A stretch of DNA of 64,000 bases, taken from positions 55,955 through 119,954 of the forward strand of contig NZ_FOGT01000014.1 of the NCBI RefSeq assembly GCF_900111295.1. Reading direction: 5' to 3'. The notes under the pieces are model-generated. The model did no database searches, had not been told where the DNA came from, and saw only the letters and a list, made by a program, of their open reading frames with translations. The DNA comes from Salipaludibacillus aurantiacus. GTDB taxonomy: Bacteria > Bacillota > Bacilli > Bacillales > Salisediminibacteriaceae. Positions 16,423-27,759 of this stretch are shown in pieces. A program made the position numbers and the translations under genes. The first letter of the stretch is position 1; every line of letters begins with the position of its first letter.

Positions 16423-16524
16423 TTTATATATCAACATTTCTTATAAGAGGTAGTTACATAGCCGTCTCTCTTTTTTGTTCCAAAACATAAAGTGTTGTAA
16501 TAATGGATAGAAAGGAGGAAACGA

Positions 16525-17802
16525 ATGGGATTAAGGGTTTGGAGTATACGTGGAGAAGTTGTTAATCAAAATGGGAATCCAATTGAAGGTGTTCTGGTCA
16601 AAGTAGAAGGCACGGACAAGCAGGCAGTCACAACAAGCAGTGGAGGCTTTCAACTCAGCTGGCTGGAACCGTTTTCTACCATAACGTTGCAATTTTTTCT
16701 GGAAAATGTATTGGTATATTCACTAGATGTGTATGTGGGCAGGGAAAATACGAAGGTGGGGACGATTGTTTTACCGGTTCAGCCTCAACCAGAGCTCTTC
16801 TCTATTAACATTGAACCTTCCGAGGTTACCCTTATCCGTAACAGACCGCAGCAGCTGACAGCGACAGGAGTTTACGCCGATGGTACGACGCGGAATATTA
16901 CTAATGATGTTTACTGGGAATCCAACGACCCAGCAATTGCTCAGGTTTCTAATGAGACAGGGACAAAAGGGGTGGTCACAGGCACCAGTCCTGGCGGTCC
17001 TGTCACGATCAGTGCGCGACTGGGAACAGTAACAGGCACAGCCTCTGTAAGTGTAGTTAAATTTGGAGACCGGGTGCTGCTCGTAAGTAACATAAATGAC
17101 GAAGATATTTACGACTACACCATTGACTATTGGAACGAAACGGCTTACCAGACAGATAAAAAGAATTCATCTGCCATTCTAAGTCAGTATCCGACTGTAG
17201 AAGATCTTATTTCAGATTATTGGTGTATATGGATTGGGGTTAAAGGAGAGATTACCGACACTGAAGTAATAAGGATGATGCAGCCGGGCGGGGTTATTGA
17301 TGAGTTTGTAAAAGCAGGAGGGATTTTTGTCTCCCATGCAGCTCATACCAATAATGATCCGGCTAAACAAATTATTCAGGGGCCTGGCGGATTTGAGTTT
17401 ATTAAGGGCCGGAACTTCAATGACCCTAACATCGTAGACGCTAACCATGAGTATATTAATGGAACCCGTTATGGCGGTGTCACTTTAACTGATTTTGACT
17501 TTTCAAACTGGATCAATACTGGGACTGGCTATATAGGGCTCTCACCGGAATTCACCTCTTCAGGAGGTCAAAACCTTGGGACGAATCCAGAACCGGGCAG
17601 ATATAACATCATCATGGTTTCGCCTACCCAAAATAATCAGCCTGTTATGGTTGAATACTGTTACGGGGGTGGTTACGGCATTATCGACATGATGAATTTT
17701 GATTACTGGGAAAAGGGTACCGATGTTTGGACTGGCAGACAGAATGCTCTAAGACAAAGTGTACAATATACTATCCTTATTAAAGATAATTTCATTTTTT
17801 AA
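16525..17802 (+). CDS. Multidomain protein: carboxypeptidase-regulatory-like, BIG2 Ig-like and glutamine-amidotransferase-like domains
   Basis: A 425-aa protein. Residues about 5-75 look like a carboxypeptidase regulatory-like beta-sandwich (GEVVNQNGNPIEGVLVKVEG). Residues about 90-180 form a bacterial Ig-like group 2 domain (LTATGVYADGTTRNITNDVY ending in TISARLGTVTGTASV). Residues about 185-425 suggest a Rossmann-like class I glutamine-amidotransferase fold (GDRVLLVSN, GGIFVSHAAH, GGYGIIDMMNFD). No signal peptide, which is unusual for Ig-like domains; export by another route or a spore or phage-like structural role is possible. AAAGGAGG precedes the ATG. Function unknown. Confidence 0.65.
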   Translation: MGLRVWSIRGEVVNQNGNPIEGVLVKVEGTDKQAVTTSSGGFQLSWLEPFSTITLQFFLENVLVYSLDVYVGRENTKVGTIVLPVQPQPELFSINIEPSEVTLIRNRPQQLTATGVYADGTTRNITNDVYWESNDPAIAQVSNETGTKGVVTGTSPGGPVTISARLGTVTGTASVSVVKFGDRVLLVSNINDEDIYDYTIDYWNETAYQTDKKNSSAILSQYPTVEDLISDYWCIWIGVKGEITDTEVIRMMQPGGVIDEFVKAGGIFVSHAAHTNNDPAKQIIQGPGGFEFIKGRNFNDPNIVDANHEYINGTRYGGVTLTDFDFSNWINTGTGYIGLSPEFTSSGGQNLGTNPEPGRYNIIMVSPTQNNQPVMVEYCYGGGYGIIDMMNFDYWEKGTDVWTGRQNALRQSVQYTILIKDNFIF

Positions 17803-17872
17803 TAAGGAGGTTTCCACAGGGTAAGAAGTGCGGGGCTAACTAATGGGTAAGCGTTCCTTCAAAAGCAAAACA

Positions 17873-17898
17873 GGGCATGGAGATTCACCTCCATGCCC
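17873..17898. terminator. Bidirectional terminator upstream of the katG 3' end
   Basis: Perfect 10-bp arms GGGCATGGAG and CTCCATGCCC with a 6-nt loop, between the convergent Ig-domain gene and katG. Confidence 0.75.
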
Positions 17899-17934
17899 TT
17901 ATATAATGTAATTTAAATTGTGCGTTTAAGTTAC

Positions 17935-20620
<2,686 letters not shown>

Positions 20621-21061
20621 GTGAAAATTTACAGATATAAAAAGAACTTTAATTTAGATAGCTTTCTTTCCAAGCCATTATTTGCCCATTTGGCCACGGT
20701 TGACGAGGATTTCCCAAGGGATTCGCCTGTCTGGTTTCACTGGGAAGACGAAAAACTATGGATCATTGGGACGCCGTCGGACACGTTCCCAATCCGGATC
20801 AGAAAAAATCCGAAGTGTGCGATAGGAATTGTGGAATATGATAAGAAAACAGGTCTTGTGTTACATGCGGGTTTCAGAGGGCGGGCGACCGTTGAACCGT
20901 TTGACAATGGTCTCGCCTGCCGGCTGCTGTCAAAATATATGGGAGTGGATAAAGAAAAATGGGACCCGCGTTTTCAATTTCTGGACGATTCCAACATGCT
21001 TATCCGTTTTATACCAGAAACAGTTGTCGTACGAGATCAGTCATATACCGTCTCGTATTGA
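20621..21061 (+). CDS. Pyridoxamine 5'-phosphate oxidase family protein
   Basis: A 146-aa split-barrel flavin-binding-type protein starting at GTG with GAGGAGG ten nt upstream. The family pattern is seen in LFAHLATVDEDFPRDSPVWF, the strand LWIIGTPSDTFPIRIRKNPK (residues that would line the FMN phosphate site) and VLHAGFRGRATVEPFDN. Members bind FMN, F420 or haem, and the specific reaction cannot be told from sequence. Monocistronic and beside katG and a stress gene, which is compatible with an oxidative-stress role. Confidence 0.75.
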   Translation: MKIYRYKKNFNLDSFLSKPLFAHLATVDEDFPRDSPVWFHWEDEKLWIIGTPSDTFPIRIRKNPKCAIGIVEYDKKTGLVLHAGFRGRATVEPFDNGLACRLLSKYMGVDKEKWDPRFQFLDDSNMLIRFIPETVVVRDQSYTVSY

Positions 21062-21230
21062 AAATAGCTTGATAAACCGCTGGAAGGCAAAAAAACTTCA
21101 ATGACCAGCAGACGTAACTCTGGATTGCATTCGGTAAGAGGATGCTATCTTTTTTTTGGTTCTCTAACTTAAAGGTCAATGGAAAAGCTGAAAAGTAAGC
21201 GGAATCTTGCTTCATAATTCTATTAGACCC

Positions 21231-21256
21231 GTTTTATTGGAACGTGTGATGGGAAT
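21231..21256 (+). promoter_or_regulatory. SigB-type general stress promoter
   Basis: GTTTTA (21231-21236), 14-bp spacer, GGGAAT (21251-21256) matches the SigB consensus GTTTAA-N12-15-GGGTAT at 10 of 12 positions. It lies 52 nt before the general-stress gene. Confidence 0.65.
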
Positions 21257-21308
21257 ATAACCCATGTAACATCACGATTCAATAAGCAAAAAATAGGAGG
21301 CTATAAAA

Positions 21309-21779
21309 ATGGACAAAACTGTTTTTGGTGTATATGAATCAGAGCGAGAGGTCGTTGCTGGAGTAGAAACTCTTAAATCGAAAGGCTATGAACCTGAAGA
21401 AATTACAATGGTTGCAAACGATAGTGAAGAAACCTCCTGGATAAGAAAGGAAACCGATGTCAGTGAAGAAACAAGCGTCGGAAAAGCTGACGGCGGTCAA
21501 GATGGAGATGACTCTTTTTGGGAAAAAGTAAAGTCTGCTTTTCGCGGTGAAGATAAAACGTATAACCACGAAAACGGCTATTTTGACAAGTTTAAAGCTT
21601 TAGGATTTTCTGAAAAGGAAGCGCATGACTATGATTCCCATGTACAAGACGGAAAAATTGTCGTGTTAGTACCTGAAAAGGGGAACAGTATTAGAGAAGG
21701 CGGCACTTCAGAAATGACAGATTACGGAAACAATTTGTCTGAAGCTGATTCAGCACGTCGAGCAGAAAACAATCAATAA
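21309..21779 (+). CDS. General stress protein (YflT / GSP17M-like)
   Basis: A 156-aa acidic, soluble protein. The N-terminal MDKTVFGVYESEREVVAGVETLKSKGY segment and the second DYDSHVQDGKIVVLVP element match the general-stress 17M (YflT) fold, a ferredoxin-like domain found in Bacillaceae stress proteins. The C-terminus (about residues 125-156) is charged and probably disordered. AGGAGG precedes the ATG and a SigB-type promoter lies upstream, which supports membership of the general stress regulon. Molecular function is not known for the family. Confidence 0.8.
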   Translation: MDKTVFGVYESEREVVAGVETLKSKGYEPEEITMVANDSEETSWIRKETDVSEETSVGKADGGQDGDDSFWEKVKSAFRGEDKTYNHENGYFDKFKALGFSEKEAHDYDSHVQDGKIVVLVPEKGNSIREGGTSEMTDYGNNLSEADSARRAENNQ

Positions 21780-21840
21780 ACGTTCCTTCTTCAGAAAAAA
21801 GCGAGCAGAGGTTGTTCCTATAACTAAGATATAACGGATA

Positions 21841-21870
21841 AAAAAGGCAGGGCCACGCACCTGGCTTTTT
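21841..21870 (+). terminator. Terminator of the general stress gene
   Basis: Hairpin with A-tract and CAGG on the left, CCTG and T-tract on the right, one mismatch. Confidence 0.65.
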
Positions 21871-21933
21871 TATTTTTGCATCACTGCACTCGTATTTTTT
21901 ATAAGTCCCAGGAAAACAAAATATATTAATAAT

Positions 21934-21976
21934 CCAGCCGGCTGCCTGAACGAACCATTCGGAGCTGGCTTTTTTA
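21934..21976 (+). terminator. Second terminator-like hairpin
   Basis: Arms CCAGC and GCTGG with a long loop, followed by CTTTTTT. Confidence 0.45.
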
Positions 21977-22278
21977 TGACATTCAGCAAGTAAAAAGTCA
22001 CTCAGTCTTTAAATTATTTTCAGAAAACAATAATAATTAAAATATATACCAAAATTCAGTAAATTAGCTCATTTTCGAGCTTAACAAAGGATTTATTACT
22101 ATTTTAAAGTAATACTTACTATTGAGAGTCTTATATACTCTTAGAGATTTTTTCACAATTATCCTGTAATAAACCTGTAATTATGCAGTTTGAGTATGAA
22201 ATCTATTAGCGATATGCTATTACACATGATTAAAAAAACAGAAAAATTTAACAAAACAAACTACAGGGGGATTTTATC

Positions 22279-23028
22279 GTGAAAAAATTAACTGCCGTTT
22301 TATTATCAGCAGGTGCCGTCACCGCACTTACAGCATGTGGTTCGACAGACGCTCAATCAGAAGTTTCTGTCGCCGTTGTCCAGGATTACCCGCCATTCGA
22401 ATACATAGAAGAGGAGGAGTTAACTGGATTCGATGTGGATATTATTGAAGCGATCGCTGACCACCAGGGATTTGAAGTAGACTGGCAGATCATGCGCTTT
22501 GATGGCATTATCCCAGCCCTTCAGGGAAATCAGGTTGACGCAGCTGTGTCAGCAATCGGTATTCGGGAAGACCGTCTTGAAGTAGTGGATTTCAGTGATC
22601 CATACTTTGAATCAGGGCTTTCTCTCGTCGTGCCTGCAGAAAGTGATATTAACGAGGTTGAGGATCTTGAAGGAGCAACGATCGTCGGGAAGCAGGGAAC
22701 CTCAGGTCTTGAACTCGCCCGTGAATTTGCAGATGAGTATAACGGAGAGGTCACCATTCTTCAGGAAGATGCCGTGATGTATATGGAAGTGGAGTCCGGG
22801 AATGCAGACGCCGTTATCAATGATTATCCAAGTGCGGCTTATAAGATTGCCCAGGATGGGGATGATGCACAGCTTCGCATTGTTGGAGACCGTCTGACTG
22901 GTGAAGATTACGGAATCGCTGTTTCTAAAGATGCAGAAGGCGTCCTTGAGCAAATGAACGAAGGCCTTGAATACTTGTTTGAAAGTGGCAAATATGACGA
23001 GATCTATGACTCTTACTTTGCTGAGTAA
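22279..23028 (+). CDS. Amino-acid ABC transporter substrate-binding lipoprotein
   Basis: A 249-aa extracytoplasmic solute-binding protein of the polar amino acid type. The signal peptide ends in the lipobox LTAC-G at residues 17-21, so it is anchored to the outer face of the membrane by a lipidated Cys20. The mature part has the family start VAVVQDYPPFEYIEEEELTGFDVDI and the hinge-region pattern AVSAIGIREDRLEVVDFSDPY. First gene of a three-gene transporter operon. A hairpin after the stop may keep its mRNA level above that of the membrane parts. Substrate not determinable; glutamine- or arginine-type is likely. Confidence 0.88.
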   Translation: MKKLTAVLLSAGAVTALTACGSTDAQSEVSVAVVQDYPPFEYIEEEELTGFDVDIIEAIADHQGFEVDWQIMRFDGIIPALQGNQVDAAVSAIGIREDRLEVVDFSDPYFESGLSLVVPAESDINEVEDLEGATIVGKQGTSGLELAREFADEYNGEVTILQEDAVMYMEVESGNADAVINDYPSAAYKIAQDGDDAQLRIVGDRLTGEDYGIAVSKDAEGVLEQMNEGLEYLFESGKYDEIYDSYFAE

Positions 23029-23065
23029 TAAATGCATCTTAACTATAACTGAATAAAACGGGACT

Positions 23066-23094
23066 GGCCGTAATTCAAAACCGGGATTACGGCC
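23066..23094 (+). terminator. Intercistronic hairpin in the ABC operon
   Basis: Perfect 9-bp arms GGCCGTAAT and ATTACGGCC, followed by GTCTTT. Probably a partial terminator or 3' stabiliser between binding protein and permease. Confidence 0.65.
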
Positions 23095-23145
23095 GTCTTT
23101 ATGATTACACATACCGTAACTAAAACTATAAAGGAGGAGACTGTC

Positions 23146-23799
23146 ATCGAATCGCTTCAAATTATGATTGATGCGTTACCCGTCCTTTTACAAGGGATGT
23201 GGCTCACCGTTTTAATAACCGTGATCTCGCTTGCCATTGCTCTCGTAATAGGACTGGTACTCGGAATTTTCAGTATTACACAAAATAAAATTTTACGGGG
23301 AATATCGACCTTTTATGTCGACGCCATCCGTGGCACACCGATTCTCGTGCAAATCCTGTTTATTTATTTCGGACTTCCCGCTGCGACAGACTTATCTCTA
23401 AACGCTTTTACAGCTGGTATTATTGCTATCAGTATTAATGCCGGGGCCTATCTCGTGGAAATCTTCCGGGCCGGTATTAATTCAATTGATAAGGGACAGA
23501 TGGAAGCCGGACGGACACTTGGTTTTTCTTACGGTGAAACAATGAGGTTAATTATTCTGCCTCAGGCTGTCAAACGCATGATTCCTGCCATAGTAAACCA
23601 GTTTATTGTCAGTATTAAAGATACGTCGATCTTATCAGTAATCGGAATAGCCGAGCTTACCATGTCAGGACAATCCATTTACGCTAACAATTTCAGAGCT
23701 TTTGAGATTCTGTTCATGGTCGGAGTCCTTTATTTCGTCATTGTCTACAGTCTGACATTGTTTGCCCGTTGGCTTGAAAGGAGACTTGACGTCGCATGA
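23146..23799 (+). CDS. Amino-acid ABC transporter permease
   Basis: Membrane permease of the His/Glu/Gln/Arg/opine family, about 217 aa with five hydrophobic segments. The EAA loop for contact with the ATPase reads [20 protein letters not shown]. The start is doubtful: the only ATG upstream (23101) sits inside the intercistronic terminator without a ribosome site, whereas an excellent AAGGAGG (23131-23137) is followed at 8 nt by ATC at 23146. The next in-frame ATG, 23164, is 26 nt from that site. The ATC is proposed as a rare start codon; otherwise use 23164. Its last codons overlap the ATPase gene by four bases. Confidence 0.85.
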   Translation: MESLQIMIDALPVLLQGMWLTVLITVISLAIALVIGLVLGIFSITQNKILRGISTFYVDAIRGTPILVQILFIYFGLPAATDLSLNAFTAGIIAISINAGAYLVEIFRAGINSIDKGQMEAGRTLGFSYGETMRLIILPQAVKRMIPAIVNQFIVSIKDTSILSVIGIAELTMSGQSIYANNFRAFEILFMVGVLYFVIVYSLTLFARWLERRLDVA

Positions 23800-24518
23800 T
23801 TAAAATAAAAAATTTGAAAAAATCATTCGGTGAACTTGAAGTATTGAAAGATATGAATGTAGAAGTTAAACCGCAGGAAGTGGTTTGTGTTATAGGCCCA
23901 TCAGGTTCCGGAAAAAGTACCTTTCTCCGGTGTATCAACAGGCTGGAAGAGCCTACTGGAGGATCAATATATATTGAAGGAAATGACATCACCGATCCTG
24001 GTAACAATATTAACGAAATGAGAAAAAATCTGGGGATGGTTTTCCAGCAGTTTAATCTTTTTCCGCATATGACGGTGCTTCAAAATATTACAACTGCACC
24101 GAAGCGGCTGAATGGCAAGTCTCAGGCTGAGGCTGACAAGCTGGGCAAACAGCTTCTTGAAAAAGTGGGTCTCGCTGATAAGGCTGATGTGTATCCTGAT
24201 AATTTATCAGGAGGCCAGAAACAGCGTGCCGCTATCGCACGGGCATTAGCAATGGAACCGTCGATTATGCTTTTTGACGAACCCACGTCCGCCCTGGATC
24301 CGGAAATGGTCGGAGACGTTCTTGAAGTAATGAAGAGTCTGGCTAAAGAAGGCATGACGATGATCATTGTGACGCATGAAATGGGCTTTGCAAGGGAAGT
24401 CGCTGACAGGGTTATATTCATGGACGGTGGCTATATCGTCGAAGAAGGGAATCCTCAAGACCTTTTTGATAATCCTCAGGAAAAAAGAACACAGGATTTT
24501 CTCTCGAAAGTATTATAA
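23796..24518 (+). CDS. Amino-acid ABC transporter ATP-binding protein (GlnQ-like)
   Basis: A 240-aa ATPase that energises the preceding permease. Walker [10 protein letters not shown] is at residues 35-43, the signature is [15 protein letters not shown], Walker B is [15 protein letters not shown], and the switch His lies in [10 protein letters not shown]. The ATGA overlap with the permease stop indicates translational coupling. The usual GlnQ family start ([20 protein letters not shown]) is complete. Followed by a terminator. Confidence 0.92.
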   Translation: MIKIKNLKKSFGELEVLKDMNVEVKPQEVVCVIGPSGSGKSTFLRCINRLEEPTGGSIYIEGNDITDPGNNINEMRKNLGMVFQQFNLFPHMTVLQNITTAPKRLNGKSQAEADKLGKQLLEKVGLADKADVYPDNLSGGQKQRAAIARALAMEPSIMLFDEPTSALDPEMVGDVLEVMKSLAKEGMTMIIVTHEMGFAREVADRVIFMDGGYIVEEGNPQDLFDNPQEKRTQDFLSKVL

Positions 24519-24530
24519 TAGGAAGAAACA

Positions 24531-24567
24531 GACCGCTTCTCTAGTAAAAATAAGAGAGGCGGTCTTT
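24531..24567 (+). terminator. Terminator of the amino-acid ABC operon
   Basis: Arms GACCGCTTCTC and GAGAGGCGGTC with an A-rich loop, then TTT. Confidence 0.7.
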
Positions 24568-24609
24568 AAATTTATTCTTTAATTTTTAAATAGAGAATAC
24601 AGGAACGGC

Positions 24610-25848
24610 TTATTTGGAAGCTAGAAACGGAAGTTTCCGGCTGATAAAATAGGCCGTATAAACCCCGCTTACTGCCATCACTGTCCAAATCCAGGCATGT
24701 AAACTCATGGAAGCGAGTCCACTGAAATATGCTCCTACATTGGCCCCAGACGAAATAGCAGCTCCGTAACCCATCAGTGTACCTCCAATTAATGTAATAC
24801 CCGCCAGATGAAAAGGTATCTTCCGGAAATGAAATAGACCGGCCAGGGCCATCGTCAGGAGCGCCCCCGTCACAATTCCAAAATTCAAGACACTGACACT
24901 GCTAGTAAAAATTGAATTGGTTAGTTCGTGAACAGGAGCCTCTTCTCCCCAGTAACGCCAAGCTGCTGGACCCAAGCCTATTTGATCAGCAAGCTTAGAA
25001 CCCCACAGACTGAACGCAGCTGTTACTTTCCAAGGGCTGCCCTGCACCATAAGCACTGCAGCGTTCAACAGGGCAAAGGCTGTGGCACCGACCCAGATTG
25101 GCCAGGAACGAAACAGCAGCTCTGTCCGATTGGTGCCGCGGGGCATGGGCGGCAGAGGAGGCGGAAGCTTTCGCTTCTGATGCAGATAGGTGCCTATAAT
25201 AACAGCGGCAAAGATACTGGTCTGCAGGATCCATGAGCCTGTAAAGCCAAGCGGCGTATCCTCTGCGATTGACACAGCCTCTGCATTCGGCATGGAATGG
25301 TTCCAAAAAGCGAAATGGGCTGCTCCAAATGTCGAACCGATTAGAAAGCCAGAAGCAGTGAAAAGAAGCGCTGTGCGGCCTCCTTTCATTGTTCGCATTG
25401 CCTGAGGTGCCAGATTGCTTCCAATATTCATTCCAAATCCGAACAAAAAGGAACCGAGCACAAGGCCGGTACTAATTGGGGCAATGGCTCCTTCTGGACG
25501 CTCTCCAAAGAAAGCTGTCTGTGTCCCTAAAATAAGGGCAAACAAGGTGGTGGCAATCAGAAGTTTCTGCATGTGTCCACGCAGCATCTGAGTATTACCG
25601 TCCTCAAAAAGCTGCTTATAGACGGTAGCAAATCCATAGTTTGTATGAAATAAAGTAAACCCAATAAGAAAACCAAGAAGAAACAGGATGACAAACTGCC
25701 AGCCAGAGTAAACGTATGAAGCTGCCAGCAGCGCACCGGCAATTCCAAGGATTACCCATACCATCAGTTTCTGCGCCGGAGGATAGGAGGGCCGGGCAGC
25801 CTGGCCTTCAGACTTGTATCTCGGATGGGAAGTTTGTTGTTCATGCAT
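24610..25848 (-). CDS. YeeE/YedE family transporter lacking the conserved cysteines
   Basis: A 412-aa polytopic membrane protein with about ten hydrophobic segments in two pseudo-repeats, as in YeeE/YedE (TsuA, thiosulphate uptake; YedE has been linked to selenium handling). The paired family motifs normally carry a GC dipeptide whose cysteine passes the sulphur substrate. Here they read FGFGMNIGSNLAPQAM in the first half and GAAISSGANVGAYF in the second, with no cysteine at either place. The proline-rich linker KRKLPPPLPPMPRG splits the halves. AAAGGAACG precedes the ATG. The loss of cysteines suggests a different substrate or mechanism. Monocistronic. Confidence 0.75.
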   Translation of the reverse strand: MHEQQTSHPRYKSEGQAARPSYPPAQKLMVWVILGIAGALLAASYVYSGWQFVILFLLGFLIGFTLFHTNYGFATVYKQLFEDGNTQMLRGHMQKLLIATTLFALILGTQTAFFGERPEGAIAPISTGLVLGSFLFGFGMNIGSNLAPQAMRTMKGGRTALLFTASGFLIGSTFGAAHFAFWNHSMPNAEAVSIAEDTPLGFTGSWILQTSIFAAVIIGTYLHQKRKLPPPLPPMPRGTNRTELLFRSWPIWVGATAFALLNAAVLMVQGSPWKVTAAFSLWGSKLADQIGLGPAAWRYWGEEAPVHELTNSIFTSSVSVLNFGIVTGALLTMALAGLFHFRKIPFHLAGITLIGGTLMGYGAAISSGANVGAYFSGLASMSLHAWIWTVMAVSGVYTAYFISRKLPFLASK

Positions 25849-26352
25849 AATGACGTTCCTTTCTGGTTGAATTTATTACAGACATCCTATAAGTTTATAC
25901 AGATGAATGCGTGGGTGGTTTTAAATGTAACACTTCGAAACTACTTCTCTTTACATTTACGAATGTAAGAAATATTAAACTTCCTGTTTTTAACATTATA
26001 AAAGATGAGTATTTAATCCAGGGTGTAAAACTCTGCCCAGTGACAGCAACCTTACTTATGAGATCCCTTCTATTTCAAACGTGTTAAAAATCAGAGAGTT
26101 TTGAAATTAAAAATAGATGAGGACAGCAATCAGGAAAGAAAAGCCTGATAAATCATACCGAAATAAAAAGTTGTATTAAGAAATTGAGAAAAGGGAAAAG
26201 GAGTAGTTAGAGGGAACTGGTTAAATATAAAAAGCTGAGACTTAAGCGATCACATGAGTTGTCAGAAGATCCAGGTTACGTTACCAGTTTCCCAGGCTGT
26301 TAAATTCTTTAATCCTTTGATTAGTTTTATAAAGAATTTTAGGAGGCTAAAG
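25849..26352. other. Intergenic region, AT-rich
   Basis: About 500 bp between the divergent YeeE-like and DUF1883 genes. No RNA, repeat or additional gene is recognised. An in-frame upstream ATG at 26254 lacks a ribosome site and is not used. Confidence 0.5.
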
Positions 26353-26610
26353 ATGAAATATAAAGTTCTGCAGAAATACCTTGATTACGGAGATATGGTT
26401 TCGGTGGAACTAAACCGGCAGGCGTATGTCTTACTTTTAGATGCTACTAATTACGAGAGATTTAAAAAGGGAAGACACTATCAAAAATACGGCGGGTTAG
26501 CCAAATCTTCGCCCTTTAAAATCTCTGTGCCTTCAACAGGCGAATGGTTTGTAGTATTACATCTGGGTAAGGATGAGGGAAACCTGAAATATAACATTGT
26601 TTTTATGTAA
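26353..26610 (+). CDS. DUF1883 domain protein
   Basis: An 85-aa small soluble protein that is one DUF1883 domain from end to end: YLDYGDMVSVELNRQAYVLL, then RFKKGRHYQKYGGLAKSSPF, and the hallmark VPSTGEWFVVLHLG. The domain forms a small beta-sandwich and is found alone or fused to TIR and other defence-type domains, but its function is unknown. AGGAGG lies 8 nt before the ATG. The gene stands alone. Confidence 0.75.
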   Translation: MKYKVLQKYLDYGDMVSVELNRQAYVLLLDATNYERFKKGRHYQKYGGLAKSSPFKISVPSTGEWFVVLHLGKDEGNLKYNIVFM

Positions 26611-26722
26611 GTGTTTAATAATTAGGTTGGTTACCTGTTAGAAAGTACTCATACAAACTGAAGACAGGTAATTCCCTCTTTTGTTTGATATGAAGCTGAT
26701 ACATGCTGTGAGAGTAAAATTC

Positions 26723-26759
26723 AAAGACCTTTAATCCTTGCTGGGTTAAAGGTCTTTTT
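26723..26759 (+). terminator. Rho-independent terminator after the DUF1883 gene
   Basis: Perfect 12-bp arms AAAGACCTTTAA and TTAAAGGTCTTT with a 10-nt loop and further T. It is close to the IS200-type element, which often inserts beside such hairpins. Confidence 0.75.
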
Positions 26760-26770
26760 ATTACGTCTTT

Positions 26771-27375
26771 TTAAACCACAGGCTCTGCCTGTGTGAAAAT
26801 TAACCTTTCAGGGTGGTAACAGAAAAAACTCTTCTCGTTATAAGATGGAATTGTAAGTACCATATCGTGTTTATCCCAAAATTTAGAAGGAAAATAATAT
26901 ACGGGAAATTAAGAAGAGATGTTGGCGCTATTTTTAAGACGGTTATGTGAGATGAAGGACGTTGAAATAATAGAAGCTCACGCTATGCCGGATCACATTC
27001 ACATGTTAGTCAGAATTCCACCCAAAATGTCTGTATCGTATTTTATGGGATACTCAAAAGGGAAAAGTTCGTTAATGATTCATGATAGGCATGCCAACCT
27101 GAAATACAATCATGGAAACAGAACGTTTTGGGCAAAAGGCTATTATGTGAGTACGGTGGGTCTAAATCAAAAAACGGTGGCAAAGTACATTCGAGAGCAA
27201 GAAGCAGAAGACCGTTTGCGAGACAACATGAGTAAGAGAGAATATGTAGTCCATTCAAAAAATAGAGGGAGGTAAACGGTTGGAGGTCAGTTAAGAGGCC
27301 TCTTTAGAGGCTAAGTTGGTAAAGTGCCCTTATAGGGCGAAATTAAAACCGCCCGTTTTACGGGCGGATACTTAC
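26771..27375 (+). mobile_element. IS200/IS605-family insertion sequence, inactivated
   Basis: A single-gene element of the Y1 transposase type, without accessory TnpB. The left part holds the hairpin ACAGGC/GCCTGT near 26778-26793. The right part holds three successive hairpins, the last with arms CCGCCCG and CGGGCGG at 27349-27367, as expected for subterminal palindromes recognised by TnpA. No inverted terminal repeats or target duplication are expected for this family. Exact ends are estimates. Confidence 0.7.
26813..27275 (+). pseudogene. tnpA: IS200-type transposase TnpA, frameshifted
   Basis: The HUH single-stranded DNA transposase is split by a +1 frame change. Sequence WNCKYHIVFIPKFRRKIIYG (from 26846) continues to RRDVGAI in one frame. 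From about 26929 the match resumes in the next frame as LRRLCEMKDVEIIEAHAMPD, then HIHML with the metal-binding HxH, and GYYVSTVGL to the end. Removing one T from the T5 run at about 26929-26935 restores a continuous protein. The extreme N-terminus (NSSRYK at 26827) may need a second shift. The open part 26919-27275 alone lacks the first third and should be inactive. Confidence 0.75.
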
Positions 27376-27759
27376 TTTTTAGATCCAGATCTTACTAAAT
27401 ACCATCTGCCTAGAAAATAATAGTCACTTCGTCTCAAGTAGAATTTAATTTGGATGTGCACTTTTAATAAGCTAGGTATCTGCAAATGAATAATTCTCTT
27501 TCATAGTTTAATAAGGGAAAGAGATCTTATATTTATACTATCTAACGGCTTCATACTATCTTCAAGAAGCAAATGTATAGTTATTCCTTAATAACTCGCC
27601 AGTTATATTATAAAGGGGGAGAGTAAAATAGAATGGACAAAGGGGCTGAATTGTAAAAATTCCATTTTTTAGAGCAAGTGATACTTATCCATTAAATAGA
27701 AGTAAACATAGAGTCAAAAAAGTTGACTGCTTGTTAGTAAGTTAAAAGGAGGAATAGTT
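27376..27759. other. Intergenic region after the insertion sequence
   Basis: AT-rich, with no gene, RNA or repeat recognised. The promoter of the following membrane gene is presumably here. Confidence 0.5.

Larger units (their letters stand above)
21780..22278. other. Intergenic region with two terminators
   Basis: Contains the terminators at 21841-21870 and 21934-21976, followed by about 300 bp of AT-rich sequence. No gene or RNA is recognised there; the promoter of the ABC transporter presumably lies in its last 150 bp. Confidence 0.5.
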
